Made by a program: the position numbers and the translations under genes | The notes under the pieces: generated by a model | Databases searched by the model: none | The model's input: the letters and a program-made list of their open reading frames with translations, nothing else | Told to the model about the DNA's origin: nothing | Shown here: positions 8,511-16,447 of the stretch, piece after piece | How positions within the stretch are numbered: position 1 is the stretch's first letter | How the letters are laid out: every line of letters starts with the position of its first letter | Source of the DNA: Natronococcus sp. A-GB7 | GTDB taxonomy: Archaea; Halobacteriota; Halobacteria; Halobacteriales; Natrialbaceae | NCBI RefSeq assembly: GCF_029688865.1 | Contig: NZ_JARUKV010000037.1 | Location: 1 to 34,842 of the forward strand | Length of the DNA: 34,842 bases | Reading direction: 5' to 3'

Positions 8511-10379
8511 ATGAACGTTCTGATGTTCGGTGCAGGGCCCCTAGGCAGTCTGAAAGCCGCACGACTCCACGAGGCGGGACACGACGTCTCGCTGCTCGCC
8601 AGGGGACAGCGACTCGAGCAGCTGAAAGAACACGGAGTCGTCATCCACGAGGAAGGCACTGACGAGGCGGAAGTCGCTCACGTCGACGTGGTAGCGTCGT
8701 TCGAGCCCGACGACGACTACGATCTCGTCCTGGTCGTCATGGGAGAACAGCAAGCGGTACAGATCCTCGATACGCTGGCGGAAAACGAGCACGTCCCGAC
8801 GTTCCTCTTCATGGGGAACAACGTGAGTGGCCCTGGTGAAATGGTTCGGGCGCTCGGAAGCGAGCGCGTGATGCTGGGCTTTCCGTACCCCGGTGGAAAA
8901 CGCGACGGACACGTCGTGCGTGTGCTCCCGATCAACGAGGACGAAAGCTACACCGTTCCGATCGGGGAGGTCGACGGGACGATTCGTTCCAGAACTCGAG
9001 AAGTAGCCGCAGTGCTCGCGGACATGCGAGGGTACGATGTCGAAATTCGGACGGACATGGACGAGTGGCTGAAATACCACGTCGCGTTGCTTATGTCCGG
9101 CCTCGTCCCCGCGCTGTATGCCGCTGAGACGAGTATGAAACAACTAGGTGAAACCAGAGACCTGCTGGTGCTTTCGGTTCGTGCGACGAAGGAAGCGCTT
9201 CGAGGGTTACGTGACGCAGGGTATTCACCCAGTCCGCCGGTCGTCAGGGGCTTCGAGTACGTCCCGGAGCCGATCTGCGTCTGGGCCATCGGCTGGCTCA
9301 TGCGAAACGAGTACGCGAAGGTTTCGGTCGAAGGGCACGCCCGTGACGGCCGAGACGAAATGACGTACCTGTTCGACGAGTTGTGCGTAATTATCGACCA
9401 GTCGGATGTAGATACGGACGCGATCGATCGGTTAGCTCCGTACTACGATCCCGACACACCACCGTATCCCGACGGAAAACGGGACATTTCGATGAACTGG
9501 GGTGGCCTCGTCGCTCCTGCACTCGGGGTTGGGACGCTCGCACTCGCTTTCCGACACTTGCGCTCGAGAGCAAGCGCTGATTCCGCGGCCGAACGCGAGT
9601 CAAGGGGTGTCCAGTATGAGGTGGTCGGGCCTGAAGACGCGACCGCGGTAGTGTTCACCCACGGATTCGCCCTCGACCGCGAGACGTGGCGAGAACAGGT
9701 CGCTACGCTGTCGGAGTCGTATCGAGTACTCTCGTGGAACCTTCCCGGGTGTGGCAAATCTGCGGAATCGAGTGATCCGGTACGATTCGACGTCGCCTCT
9801 CGGCGATTGCTTGACGCACTGGACGACGAAGGGATCGACCGAGCCGTTCTGGTGGGTCAGTCGATGGGGAGTTTGTTGAGCCAGTATATTGCCTCCCACT
9901 ACCCCGACCGCGTTCGAGCACTTGTTCACGTTGGGGGCTTCCCATTACATGAGGGATTTTCCAGACCCATGATCGAACTGATGGGGTTGCACGCGAGGGC
10001 ACTGAAGTTCATGCCCGAACGAGCGCTGTACGACGTGTTTGGTCGGTTGGTGGCTCGCACTCCCGAGGCCAGACAGTACGTGAAACAGACGAGTGCACGT
10101 ACTGGAAAAGAGAACATGGTCTCTCTCGAACGAGGACTCCTCGAAGATATCGAGGAAGGGATCCCCGAACTCACCGACGTTCCTCAATTAGTCGTGGTCG
10201 GTGAACACGAGTACTTCCCGCTCCGGAAAAAAGCAAAAGAGTGGAGCGAACGACTCCCCAACAGCGTGTACACGACAGTGCCAGATGCAGGACACATTGC
10301 AAACCACGATGCACCGACGGAGTTCAACGAAATGCTGATTTCGTTTCTGGAAACACTGGATCAATCTACATCTGAATGA
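8511..10379 (+). CDS. Fusion of PanE/ApbA-like reductase and alpha/beta hydrolase
   Basis: A 622-aa two-domain protein. Residues 1 to about 325 are a ketopantoate-reductase-like NAD(P)H oxidoreductase: G-A-G-P-L-G at 7-12, a Rossmann fold, and K188 in W-L-K-Y-H at the place of the family catalytic lysine. A hydrophobic stretch at 331-348 may be a linker or membrane anchor. Residues about 365-622 are an alpha/beta hydrolase: oxyanion H-G at 384-385, nucleophile S451 in G-Q-S-M-G-S, an acid near G-E-H-E (564-567) and H595 in A-G-H-I. The frame extends upstream to 8286, but the reductase fold begins at the ATG at 8511. Substrates are unknown; the fusion suggests one domain makes what the other consumes. 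It stands alone, followed by a hairpin. Confidence 0.88.
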   Translation: MNVLMFGAGPLGSLKAARLHEAGHDVSLLARGQRLEQLKEHGVVIHEEGTDEAEVAHVDVVASFEPDDDYDLVLVVMGEQQAVQILDTLAENEHVPTFLFMGNNVSGPGEMVRALGSERVMLGFPYPGGKRDGHVVRVLPINEDESYTVPIGEVDGTIRSRTREVAAVLADMRGYDVEIRTDMDEWLKYHVALLMSGLVPALYAAETSMKQLGETRDLLVLSVRATKEALRGLRDAGYSPSPPVVRGFEYVPEPICVWAIGWLMRNEYAKVSVEGHARDGRDEMTYLFDELCVIIDQSDVDTDAIDRLAPYYDPDTPPYPDGKRDISMNWGGLVAPALGVGTLALAFRHLRSRASADSAAERESRGVQYEVVGPEDATAVVFTHGFALDRETWREQVATLSESYRVLSWNLPGCGKSAESSDPVRFDVASRRLLDALDDEGIDRAVLVGQSMGSLLSQYIASHYPDRVRALVHVGGFPLHEGFSRPMIELMGLHARALKFMPERALYDVFGRLVARTPEARQYVKQTSARTGKENMVSLERGLLEDIEEGIPELTDVPQLVVVGEHEYFPLRKKAKEWSERLPNSVYTTVPDAGHIANHDAPTEFNEMLISFLETLDQSTSE

Positions 10380-10381
10380 CA

Positions 10382-10404
10382 CCGTCTTCCCGGTCGGAAG
10401 ACGG
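10382..10404 (+). terminator. Perfect 9-bp hairpin after the reductase-hydrolase gene
   Basis: CCGTCTTCC (10382-10390) and GGAAGACGG (10396-10404) are exact inverted repeats with a 5-nt loop, starting two bases past the stop codon. No T-run follows, so a classical intrinsic terminator is unlikely; RNA 3'-end stabilisation is possible. Confidence 0.4.
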
Positions 10405-10515
10405 GAATTTCATCGCGTGAACTCGATCCAGTTCCACGACCACACTGCTGTGCTGGTCTCGGTTCCGGTTGCTCTTTTTGTAGCCACCCACCTGGCCACT
10501 CTGCCCGCCAATCCA

Positions 10516-10557
10516 ATCTTAGATAAGACTCTTAGCTAAGATGGACGTCTAAGATTA
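10516..10557. repeat. Nested inverted-repeat cluster (CTTAG/CTAAG)
   Basis: AATCTTAGA at 10516-10524 is exactly inverted as TCTAAGATT at 10549-10557, and a perfect 10-bp palindrome CTTAGCTAAG sits between at 10531-10540. It lies between two convergent genes in a locally AT-rich patch. It could be a bidirectional RNA-processing structure, an operator-like site or the end of an old mobile element. Confidence 0.5.
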
Positions 10558-10776
10558 TTGTATGAGTTACATGGCGTAGCTCGAGACGAGAACAGGACGA
10601 CTCCCGGGAGTATCAACACCACGTTCGTCGACGCGGCCCAGCAGTCGCGCTCGTAGCGAGAGGAGCGTCCGGAAACGCCCGGAACGTGAGAATCGGTTCG
10701 CCGCTCGAGTGCGTCCACAGCCGTCGGCTTCCGGGCGAAACATGCCCGAGTCGATTCGTGCGTCCGGCTGTCTCCT

Positions 10777-11148
10777 TCAGCCCTCGGTCGGGAACGTCTC
10801 GTGGAGCAGATCGTGTGCGTCACCGAGCCCGTCGACGACGCTCTCCCCCTGGGCTCGTAGCCGACGGACGGCGCGCTCGGCGTCGCGAACGGCCAGTAGT
10901 CGACCGCGGGTGTAATTGTACTCCGGATCGTCGGCGTCCATCGACGCGACGGTCTCCTCGAGGTCGACGAGCGCGGCGTCGAGGTGGCGTTCGATCTCCG
11001 CGAGGCTCTTCGCTTCGGCGAGCCCCTCGATGGGACCCTCGAGATGGCCCTCGAGTTCCTTCTCCGCGTGGTCGCGGGCGTGCTCGTCCTCGACGCCGAG
11101 GACGGTCATCAGTCCGAGTCGAAGCGCTTCGATTTCGTGACAGCTCAT
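10777..11148 (-). CDS. DUF3209-type protein at the end of the cobalamin operon
   Basis: A 123-aa all-helical acidic protein beginning M-S-C-H-E-I-E-A-L-R-L-G. It fits my recollection of the DUF3209 family, which I associate with cbiX in haloarchaeal cobalamin clusters. No catalytic motif is evident. The N-terminal C3-H4 and further His residues (H23, H27, H35) could bind a metal, but that is speculation. It is the last gene of the leftward operon, 63 bp after cbiX. Its position suggests an accessory role in cobalt handling or the cobaltochelatase step. Confidence 0.75.
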   Translation of the reverse strand: MSCHEIEALRLGLMTVLGVEDEHARDHAEKELEGHLEGPIEGLAEAKSLAEIERHLDAALVDLEETVASMDADDPEYNYTRGRLLAVRDAERAVRRLRAQGESVVDGLGDAHDLLHETFPTEG

Positions 11149-11211
11149 ATGGATTTTCGTGTGTAGTGTGTCGGTGTCGTTCGTTTCGAGCGGGCTGCGC
11201 GTCAGGTTGTT

Positions 11212-12438
11212 CTACAGGGTCTGATCGACGAGATCACTGACGAGACGGTCTCGCTCCAGATGGTCGGAAACGATCCGGTCGGCGTCTTCGGCCGCGACGT
11301 CGCCGTACCAGATCCCGTCGGGGTAGACCGCGACCATCGGCCCGTCGCCGCAGCGACCCAGACACGACGAGCGGGTGATGCGGACGTCGCAGTGCTCGGC
11401 GTCGCGAGCCTCCTGGCGGATGCGTTCGAGCACCGCGGACGACCCCATGTCGGCACAGGTCCGGTTCGTACAGACCGCGACGTGTTTTTCCGGCGCGTCG
11501 TGGCTGTGGGGCTCGTCGTCGACGTCGTCCCGATCGGCGTGTGCCTCCTGGTGGGCCAGCGCGCGCAGCATGGCTCGCGCGCCGCCGACGTCCTCCTCGT
11601 ACCCCTCGAGATCGACCTTGTACTTGCACGTGTCACAGGACATCTCGACGCTGTCGGTGCGCCCCTCCTGCCAGCGGTCGGCGAGGACGTCGAGCAGCCG
11701 GGAGTCCGTTCCGAGGGGATCGCCGGCGAGCGCGTCGACGTACGGGTACTGGTCGTCGAACTCGCTCGTCCAGTCCCGAACGCGCTGCGTGAGAACGCCG
11801 TCTCCGAGCATGTACGGCAGGACGACGACCGCATCCGGACGGTGCTTCGAGAGCCCGTGCAGCGTGTCCTCGAGCGTGGGTTCGGTGACGCCGACGAACG
11901 TCGCTTCGGCACGGTCGAACGTCCGCCCCTCGTACAGCAGCCGGGCGAGCTTGTGGACGTCGCCGTTCGCGTCGGGGTCGCTCGAGCCCCGACCACAGAG
12001 GACGACGGCGACGTCGTCCGCCGTTCGGTCGACGTCCAGTTCGGCCTCGACCGCACGAGCCCGATCGTCGAGCAGGTCGAGTATCGCCGGGTGGATGCCC
12101 AGATGTGACCCGTTGTCGATCTCGAGGGCGTGTGCCGCCCGCGCCCGCTCGATCGCCAGCGGCACGTCGTTTTTGACGTGACTCGCGGCAAACAGCGAGC
12201 AGTGGACGACCGTCACCCGCGACACGAGCGTCGCGAGCTCCGCGAACGCCTCGTCGATCGACGGCGCCGCGAGTTCGAGAAACGCGACGTCGACCGGGAT
12301 CCCCAGCCGCGACTCGAGGTCGGCGGCCAGCTTCCGTACTTGCTGGTTCGACTTCTCCCGACGGGAGCCGTGACCGATCAGCAAAACCGCCTCGTCGTCG
12401 AACGCCGCCGCAGGCGCGGTGTCGTCTGGCGTACTCAT
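11212..12438 (-). CDS. cbiX: CbiX sirohydrochlorin cobaltochelatase with C-terminal [2Fe-2S] ferredoxin domain
   Basis: A 408-aa class II chelatase that should insert Co2+ into sirohydrochlorin. The first CbiX domain (about 15-125) has H-G-S-R with H23 and S-L-F-A-A-S-H-V-K-N with H87, the two metal-binding His. The second domain (about 140-260) has lost both: it reads G-R-G-S-S-D and L-P-Y-M-L-G-D-G, so only the N-terminal half looks active. After a C-D-T-C pair (268, 271) and a His-bearing linker, a thioredoxin-like [2Fe-2S] ferredoxin domain carries C323, C328, C359 and C363 (S-C-L-G-R-C). The frame runs upstream to 12582; the ATG at 12438 precedes the first CbiX strand. It lies 58 bp after the LAGLIDADG-like gene. 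Confidence 0.92.
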   Translation of the reverse strand: MSTPDDTAPAAAFDDEAVLLIGHGSRREKSNQQVRKLAADLESRLGIPVDVAFLELAAPSIDEAFAELATLVSRVTVVHCSLFAASHVKNDVPLAIERARAAHALEIDNGSHLGIHPAILDLLDDRARAVEAELDVDRTADDVAVVLCGRGSSDPDANGDVHKLARLLYEGRTFDRAEATFVGVTEPTLEDTLHGLSKHRPDAVVVLPYMLGDGVLTQRVRDWTSEFDDQYPYVDALAGDPLGTDSRLLDVLADRWQEGRTDSVEMSCDTCKYKVDLEGYEEDVGGARAMLRALAHQEAHADRDDVDDEPHSHDAPEKHVAVCTNRTCADMGSSAVLERIRQEARDAEHCDVRITRSSCLGRCGDGPMVAVYPDGIWYGDVAAEDADRIVSDHLERDRLVSDLVDQTL

Positions 12439-12496
12439 CTCGGTCTCGTGGGTGTTCTTTCGTCGGTGATGGTCATGGTCGGATCTCGATCGTGGG

Positions 12497-13234
12497 TTAC
12501 GGCTCGTCGTACGCCTCGGCCTGCTCGAGACTCCGCTCGAGCTTGCGGCGACGACTCGGTGCGTAGAGTCCGGTCTCCGCACAGTCCTCGTAGAGCCACG
12601 CTCCGAACGCGGGCGCGTCGTCGTCGTCGATCCCGAACCAGTAGCCGCCCGAGGAGGTCTCCGAGAGATCGTCGACGGACGCCTCGACTGGACACGCCGC
12701 GATCAGCTCCCGGGTCAACTCGAGCAGGTCCCGGTCGTCGTGGACGAACGAGATCCCGACGGTGCCGCTCGAGGATTTGAAACAGATCGTGCCACAGCCC
12801 TCGAGAAGTCCTCTGAGCAGCTCTCGGTCGCACCCGCTGAACGCGCCGAACCGGTAGTTCCCGCGGCCGTCGACGGGAAGTCCGAGTGCGCCGCTGCGAC
12901 CGAGCAGTCCCTCGGTACCGTCCGCGTGGTCCTCGCCGCTCCCTTTCCCGTCGTCCCCGATCGAGAGCGTGTACTCGTCCTCGGTGCGGGTGATCGACGC
13001 GTCGTGGGCGTACTCGCGGCTCGTCGTCTCGTGCTCGAGGTCGCCGCCAGCAATGGCCGCGAGCACCCGTGCAGAGCGCTCGTCGTTAGTGGTGACCTCG
13101 ATGTTGCTGTCTGAAACCTCCCCGCTCCCGGCGACGTGGCCCCAGAAGTACGCGCTCGCGGGGTGACCCGCCAGCGGATCCGCGGGAGCTTCGATCTCGA
13201 GGGCGGCGTCCTCCTGCTCGACCGACTCGCTCAT
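12497..13234 (-). CDS. LAGLIDADG-fold-like protein of the cobalamin operon, nuclease residues missing
   Basis: A 245-aa protein of unassigned function. Two helix-plus-sheet repeats resemble a double-motif LAGLIDADG protein: Y-F-W-G-H-V-A-G-S-G-E-V at 29-40 and L-L-R-G-L-L-E-G-C-G-T-I at 139-150. Each is followed by strands (I-E-V-T-T-N-D and V-G-I-S-F-V-H-D-D) and helices, and the second half ends in F-G-A-W-L-Y-E-D and a basic S-R-R-R-K-L-E. In homing endonucleases the motif ends in an acidic residue (G-D-G); here it is G-S-G and G-C-G, so DNA cleavage is unlikely. The start overlaps the ferredoxin stop (ATGA) behind a GGAGGTGG, so it is co-translated with B12 genes. It may be a domesticated binding protein or a regulator; the fold call is mine. 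Confidence 0.7.
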   Translation of the reverse strand: MSESVEQEDAALEIEAPADPLAGHPASAYFWGHVAGSGEVSDSNIEVTTNDERSARVLAAIAGGDLEHETTSREYAHDASITRTEDEYTLSIGDDGKGSGEDHADGTEGLLGRSGALGLPVDGRGNYRFGAFSGCDRELLRGLLEGCGTICFKSSSGTVGISFVHDDRDLLELTRELIAACPVEASVDDLSETSSGGYWFGIDDDDAPAFGAWLYEDCAETGLYAPSRRRKLERSLEQAEAYDEP

Positions 13235-13497
13235 CCGTCCACCTCCTCGACGACGATGGCGTCGGTCGGGCAGGCCGCGGCGGCTTGCCGGGCCTCGTCG
13301 ATGCGGTCGTCGTCGAACGTCGCGACGACCCGGTCGGCGGTATCGGTCACGTCGCCCTCGCAGTCGTAGATCGGATCCGCGTCGGGATCGATCGTCGCGA
13401 GGCCGTCCTCGCCCTCGACGAAGCGCGGATCGCGCGTCAGGCAGGCGAAGATACCGTCGCAGGCGTCCTTCTCGATGGTGATCTCGTAGCGTGACAT
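13231..13497 (-). CDS. Small [3Fe-4S]/[4Fe-4S]-type ferredoxin of the cobalamin operon
   Basis: An 88-aa acidic ferredoxin. Cluster cysteines C13 and C19 (C-D-G-I-F-A-C) and C76 (A-A-A-C-P-T-D-A-I) match single-cluster ferredoxins with one ligand position lost, which usually means a [3Fe-4S] centre. C46 lies in an inserted loop and could be the fourth ligand. It sits between cbiH and the LAGLIDADG-like gene with a 15-bp gap upstream and ATGA coupling downstream. In this setting it probably donates electrons to a corrin-ring reduction or ring-contraction step; no CbiJ or CobK reductase is seen in the window. Confidence 0.85.
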   Translation of the reverse strand: MSRYEITIEKDACDGIFACLTRDPRFVEGEDGLATIDPDADPIYDCEGDVTDTADRVVATFDDDRIDEARQAAAACPTDAIVVEEVDG

Positions 13498-13512
13498 TGG
13501 ATTGTCTCGTAG

Positions 13513-14550
13513 TTAGTAGTCGTACTTCGTCTCGTAGCCCCGCGGCGTCACCATCCGGTCGTCCCAGACGTAGGTGTCCTCAGTGCCGACGAGGATCGTG
13601 GTCGTCATGTCGATAATCTCGCTCTCTCCCAGCTCCTCGAGTTCGCCGAGTTCGGTGATCAGCACCTGCTCGTCCTCGCGGCCGGCGCCGTGGACGATGC
13701 CGACGGGCGTCTCCTCGTCCCGGTGGGTGGTGAGGATCTCGCAGCACTTCCGGAAGTTCTCCCGGCGCTTGCGGCTCCAGGGGTTGTAGATCGTGATCGT
13801 GAAGTTCTCGCTCGCCACGGAGTGCAGCCGCGACTCGATCTCGGGCATCGGCACGAGGTGATCCGACAGCGAGACCGAGACGGTGTCGTTGACGAGGGGA
13901 GCGCCCAGCCGGGCCGCACAGGACTGGGCCGCCGGAACGCCCGGAACGACGTCGAACTCGACCATCGACGCCGTCGCGCCCTTGGACTCGAGGATTTCGA
14001 GTGCGAGCCCGGCCAGCGCGTAGACGTTCGGGTCGCCGCTGCCGACGATGGCGACGTCGTTGCCCGCCAGCGTGCGATCGATCGACTCCTCCGTGCGGGA
14101 CACTTCGCCGCACATCGGTGTGTCGTAGATCTCGTCGGCCTGCTCGGTGATCTCGTCCGGAATGAGTTCGATGTAGGTGGTGTAACCGACGATGTGGTCG
14201 GCCTCGAGCAGCGCCGCCTTGGCGCGTTCGGTCATCCCCTCGGCGTGGCCGGGGCCGAGCCCGACGGCCGTCAGCTGGCCGGGCTCGGCGTCGAAGTCCG
14301 CGACGGTGGCGCCGACCTCCTGCTCGTGGGAGTCGCTCTCGTCGTCGGCATTCGAGGCGCCGCACGAACTCGAGGACGAGGCGGAACTCGACGCGCCACA
14401 CTTCGAGCCGCTCGAGTCGTCCGTACTGCTCGAGGCGCCGCAGTTGCTGCTCGAGGCGGTCCCCGCGTCGGTGGCGGTCTCGCTCGTATCGCTCGAGGAG
14501 GCGCCGCAGTTGGAAGTCGATTCGTCGTCGGTGTTGGTATCCGTACTCAT
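13513..14550 (-). CDS. cbiH: CbiH/CobJ-type precorrin-3B C17-methyltransferase with Cys-repeat N-terminus
   Basis: A 345-aa SAM-dependent tetrapyrrole methylase that should methylate C17 and drive ring contraction. The catalytic part begins near residue 88 with T-A-V-G-L-G-P-G. It has G-S-G-D-P-N-V-Y-A-L, V-V-P-G-V-P-A-A-Q and I-Y-N-P-W-S-R-K-R-R, typical of CbiH. About 85 residues precede it: a Ser/Thr/Asp-rich tail with four C-G-A-S-S/N units whose Cys are at 15, 37, 51 and 63. That tail is not part of the family and may bind metal or a cluster. The gene starts 8 bp after the second cbiH. Which paralogue carries the C17 activity cannot be told here. Confidence 0.9.
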   Translation of the reverse strand: MSTDTNTDDESTSNCGASSSDTSETATDAGTASSSNCGASSSTDDSSGSKCGASSSASSSSSCGASNADDESDSHEQEVGATVADFDAEPGQLTAVGLGPGHAEGMTERAKAALLEADHIVGYTTYIELIPDEITEQADEIYDTPMCGEVSRTEESIDRTLAGNDVAIVGSGDPNVYALAGLALEILESKGATASMVEFDVVPGVPAAQSCAARLGAPLVNDTVSVSLSDHLVPMPEIESRLHSVASENFTITIYNPWSRKRRENFRKCCEILTTHRDEETPVGIVHGAGREDEQVLITELGELEELGESEIIDMTTTILVGTEDTYVWDDRMVTPRGYETKYDY

Positions 14551-14558
14551 AGCTGTGA

Positions 14559-15455
14559 TCAGAAGTCCTCGACGTCGCGCCCGCCGCGGGGCGTGACGAG
14601 GTACGTTCGGTCGTCGTTGCTCCAGGTCTCGGTCTCGTGGTTGCCGACGATCAGCGAGGTGCCCATCCCCGAGACCTTGTCGTCGTGGTCGGCGGCCTCG
14701 CCCAGCGTCGTGATGAACTCGCTCTCACCGTTGCGACCCGCATCGGCGCGGCCGGCGTCGTTGACGATCGCGACGCGGGCGTCGTCGGTCCGTTCCTCGC
14801 GAACGATCTCGACCGCCTTCTCGTAGTTGCGCCAGCAGTTGTACAGCACGATCACGAAATCCGACACTGCGGCCGCCCGCAGTTTCTCCTCGATCTCGTC
14901 CCAGCCGCGCCACTTGTCCGACAGCGAGACGGTACAGAAGTCGTTACACAGCGGCGCGCCGACGTTGGCCGAGCCGCCGAGCGCGGCCGTCATTCCGGGG
15001 ACGATCTCGATCGGAACGTCGGTCGCATCCTCCTCGTCGGCCATCTTGAAGATGAGGTCCGACTTGCCGTACACCGAGGGGTCGCCTCCCGAGACGTGGG
15101 CGACGTCTTTCCCCTCGCGGACGTAGTCGAACGCCGCGCGGGCGAGTTCGATCTGCCGTCCCATCGTCGAGCGGACGATCTCCTGTTCGAAGCCGTCGTC
15201 TCGAGTCGCGATACCGTCCTCGTCCGTTCGCTCCTCCGAGGGGATCGTCCCGTCGGCTCGCAGGAACTCCTGGTAGAGACTCGAGGCGATGACGACGTCG
15301 GCGGTCTCGATCACTCGCTTCGCCTTCACCGTCATGTGGTCCGGGAGCCCGGGGCCGATGCCGACCACCGAGAGGGTGCCGTGGTCGTCGGGGGTGCCGC
15401 CGGTCGCACCGTCCGCCGCCGCGCCGAGTTCGCCGCCGTCGGCGTCCGAACTCAT
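14559..15455 (-). CDS. cbiH: Second CbiH/CobJ-like precorrin methyltransferase
   Basis: A 298-aa tetrapyrrole methylase and paralogue of the neighbouring cbiH. Motifs are V-V-G-I-G-P-G near 29-35, S-G-G-D-P-S-V-Y-G, I-V-P-G-M-T-A-A-L-G-G and V-L-Y-N-C-W-R-N-Y. About 27 acidic, Gly-rich residues precede the fold. The ATG at 15455 overlaps the cbiG stop as ATGA; the longer frame to 15755 is antisense-like and overlaps cbiG. Two cbiH genes side by side is, to my knowledge, usual in haloarchaeal clusters. One may cover a step otherwise done by a missing methyltransferase such as CbiD/CobF, but that is inference. Confidence 0.88.
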   Translation of the reverse strand: MSSDADGGELGAAADGATGGTPDDHGTLSVVGIGPGLPDHMTVKAKRVIETADVVIASSLYQEFLRADGTIPSEERTDEDGIATRDDGFEQEIVRSTMGRQIELARAAFDYVREGKDVAHVSGGDPSVYGKSDLIFKMADEEDATDVPIEIVPGMTAALGGSANVGAPLCNDFCTVSLSDKWRGWDEIEEKLRAAAVSDFVIVLYNCWRNYEKAVEIVREERTDDARVAIVNDAGRADAGRNGESEFITTLGEAADHDDKVSGMGTSLIVGNHETETWSNDDRTYLVTPRGGRDVEDF

Positions 15456-16447
15456 CGACCGACCGCCACCGTGACCTCGTTCTCGTAGCCGATCTTCTCG
15501 AGCACCAGTTCCCGCTCGGCGCCGCCCGCGATGGCACTGGCCTCGGAGACGCCCGGCCAGCCGATCAGCTCCTTGGACTTCGAGGGCGTCGGCCCCTCGT
15601 GTTCGAGCAGCGTCTCCTTGTCGAAGACCACGACCCCGAGGTCGAGTTCTTGCGCGGCTGCGAGCAGCCCCTCCTCCTCTTCCTTCCGGGTCGCGGTGGC
15701 GACGAACTCGACGTCCGAGAGCTCGTAGTCGGTCCGCTCGAGGGCCGCCTCCCACGCCTCAAGGAACGACTCCGCGCTCGCGCCGGAGACGCTGCCCGTG
15801 CCGAGGACGACGCCCTCCTCTTTGTTGCGCTTGAGGACGGTGACGTCGTCGCCGACCAGCACTGCCCGGGGACCCTCGAGCCGAGCCACGGGACCCAGCT
15901 CGTCGTCGAGCACGGCGAGGTTGGTCTTGACCGTCGAGTCGCCGTTGACAACGTGGGCGTCCATCGCCTTCGCCTTCGACTCGACGCCCTGCTTGCCCGC
16001 GGCCTCGCTGGCCGTGGTCATCGCAGGGACGGCACCCATCGTCGCCAGGTCCTGGGCGACCTGGTTGGCGCCGTGGTGACCGCCCGTGATCGGGATCGCC
16101 CACGTCAGCTCCTCGTCGACGACACAGATAGCGGGGTCGTCCCACTTGTCCTCGAGCAGGCCCGCGGTCTTGCGCATCGCGATCCCGGAGGCCATCAGCC
16201 CGACGAAGCAGTCGTACTCGCCCCAGTGGTCGGCGAAGACGTCGCCGTGATACTCGAGGATCTCGATCGACTCGTAGCGATCCTCGAGTTCGTCCTTGAT
16301 CTCCTCGGCGGTCTCCATCTTCCGCTCGAAGGCGACGATCGCGATCTCCTCGGCTACCTCGCCGTCCGAATCGGGCGTCGAACAGTGGCCGCCGGAATCC
16401 GTACTCGAGTCGTCCGTCCCGTCCGCGTTTTCAGTTCCTGAACTCAT
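15452..16447 (-). CDS. cbiG: CbiG cobalt-precorrin-5A hydrolase
   Basis: A 331-aa protein that opens the delta-lactone of cobalt-precorrin-5A with loss of acetaldehyde. Family features are L-M-A-S-G-I-A-M-R, D-P-A-I-C-V-V-D-E, I-T-G-G-H-H-G-A-N-Q-V-A, and the C-terminal domain G-T-G-S-V-S-G-A-S-A-E-S with E-A-S-A-I-A-G-G-A. The first 30 residues are an acidic Ser/Gly-rich tail holding H21-C22. CbiG marks the anaerobic (early cobalt) route. Its ATG overlaps the stop of the 40-aa ORF, and its stop overlaps the next cbiH start, so it is translationally coupled on both sides. Confidence 0.93.
   Translation of the reverse strand: MSSGTENADGTDDSSTDSGGHCSTPDSDGEVAEEIAIVAFERKMETAEEIKDELEDRYESIEILEYHGDVFADHWGEYDCFVGLMASGIAMRKTAGLLEDKWDDPAICVVDEELTWAIPITGGHHGANQVAQDLATMGAVPAMTTASEAAGKQGVESKAKAMDAHVVNGDSTVKTNLAVLDDELGPVARLEGPRAVLVGDDVTVLKRNKEEGVVLGTGSVSGASAESFLEAWEAALERTDYELSDVEFVATATRKEEEEGLLAAAQELDLGVVVFDKETLLEHEGPTPSKSKELIGWPGVSEASAIAGGAERELVLEKIGYENEVTVAVGR

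Larger units (their letters stand above)
10380..10776. other. Convergent intergenic region with inverted repeats, no gene
   Basis: It separates the end of the reductase-hydrolase gene from the end of the cobalamin operon. A minus-strand frame open from about 10530 to 10366 gives some 50 plausible residues, but its start is unclear and I recognise no family. At 10516-10557 lies a cluster of CTTAG/CTAAG palindromes, listed separately. Confidence 0.45.

Noticed and set aside
10366-10530. About 50 protein-like minus-strand codons overlapping the end of the reductase-hydrolase gene
   Set aside because: No clear start or family, and part of the sequence is fixed by the hairpin at 10382-10404.
13580-14401. 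Long Arg-rich frames opposite or shifted within the cobalamin genes
   Set aside because: Arg/Pro/Gly-rich translations are shadows of acidic genes in GC-rich DNA.
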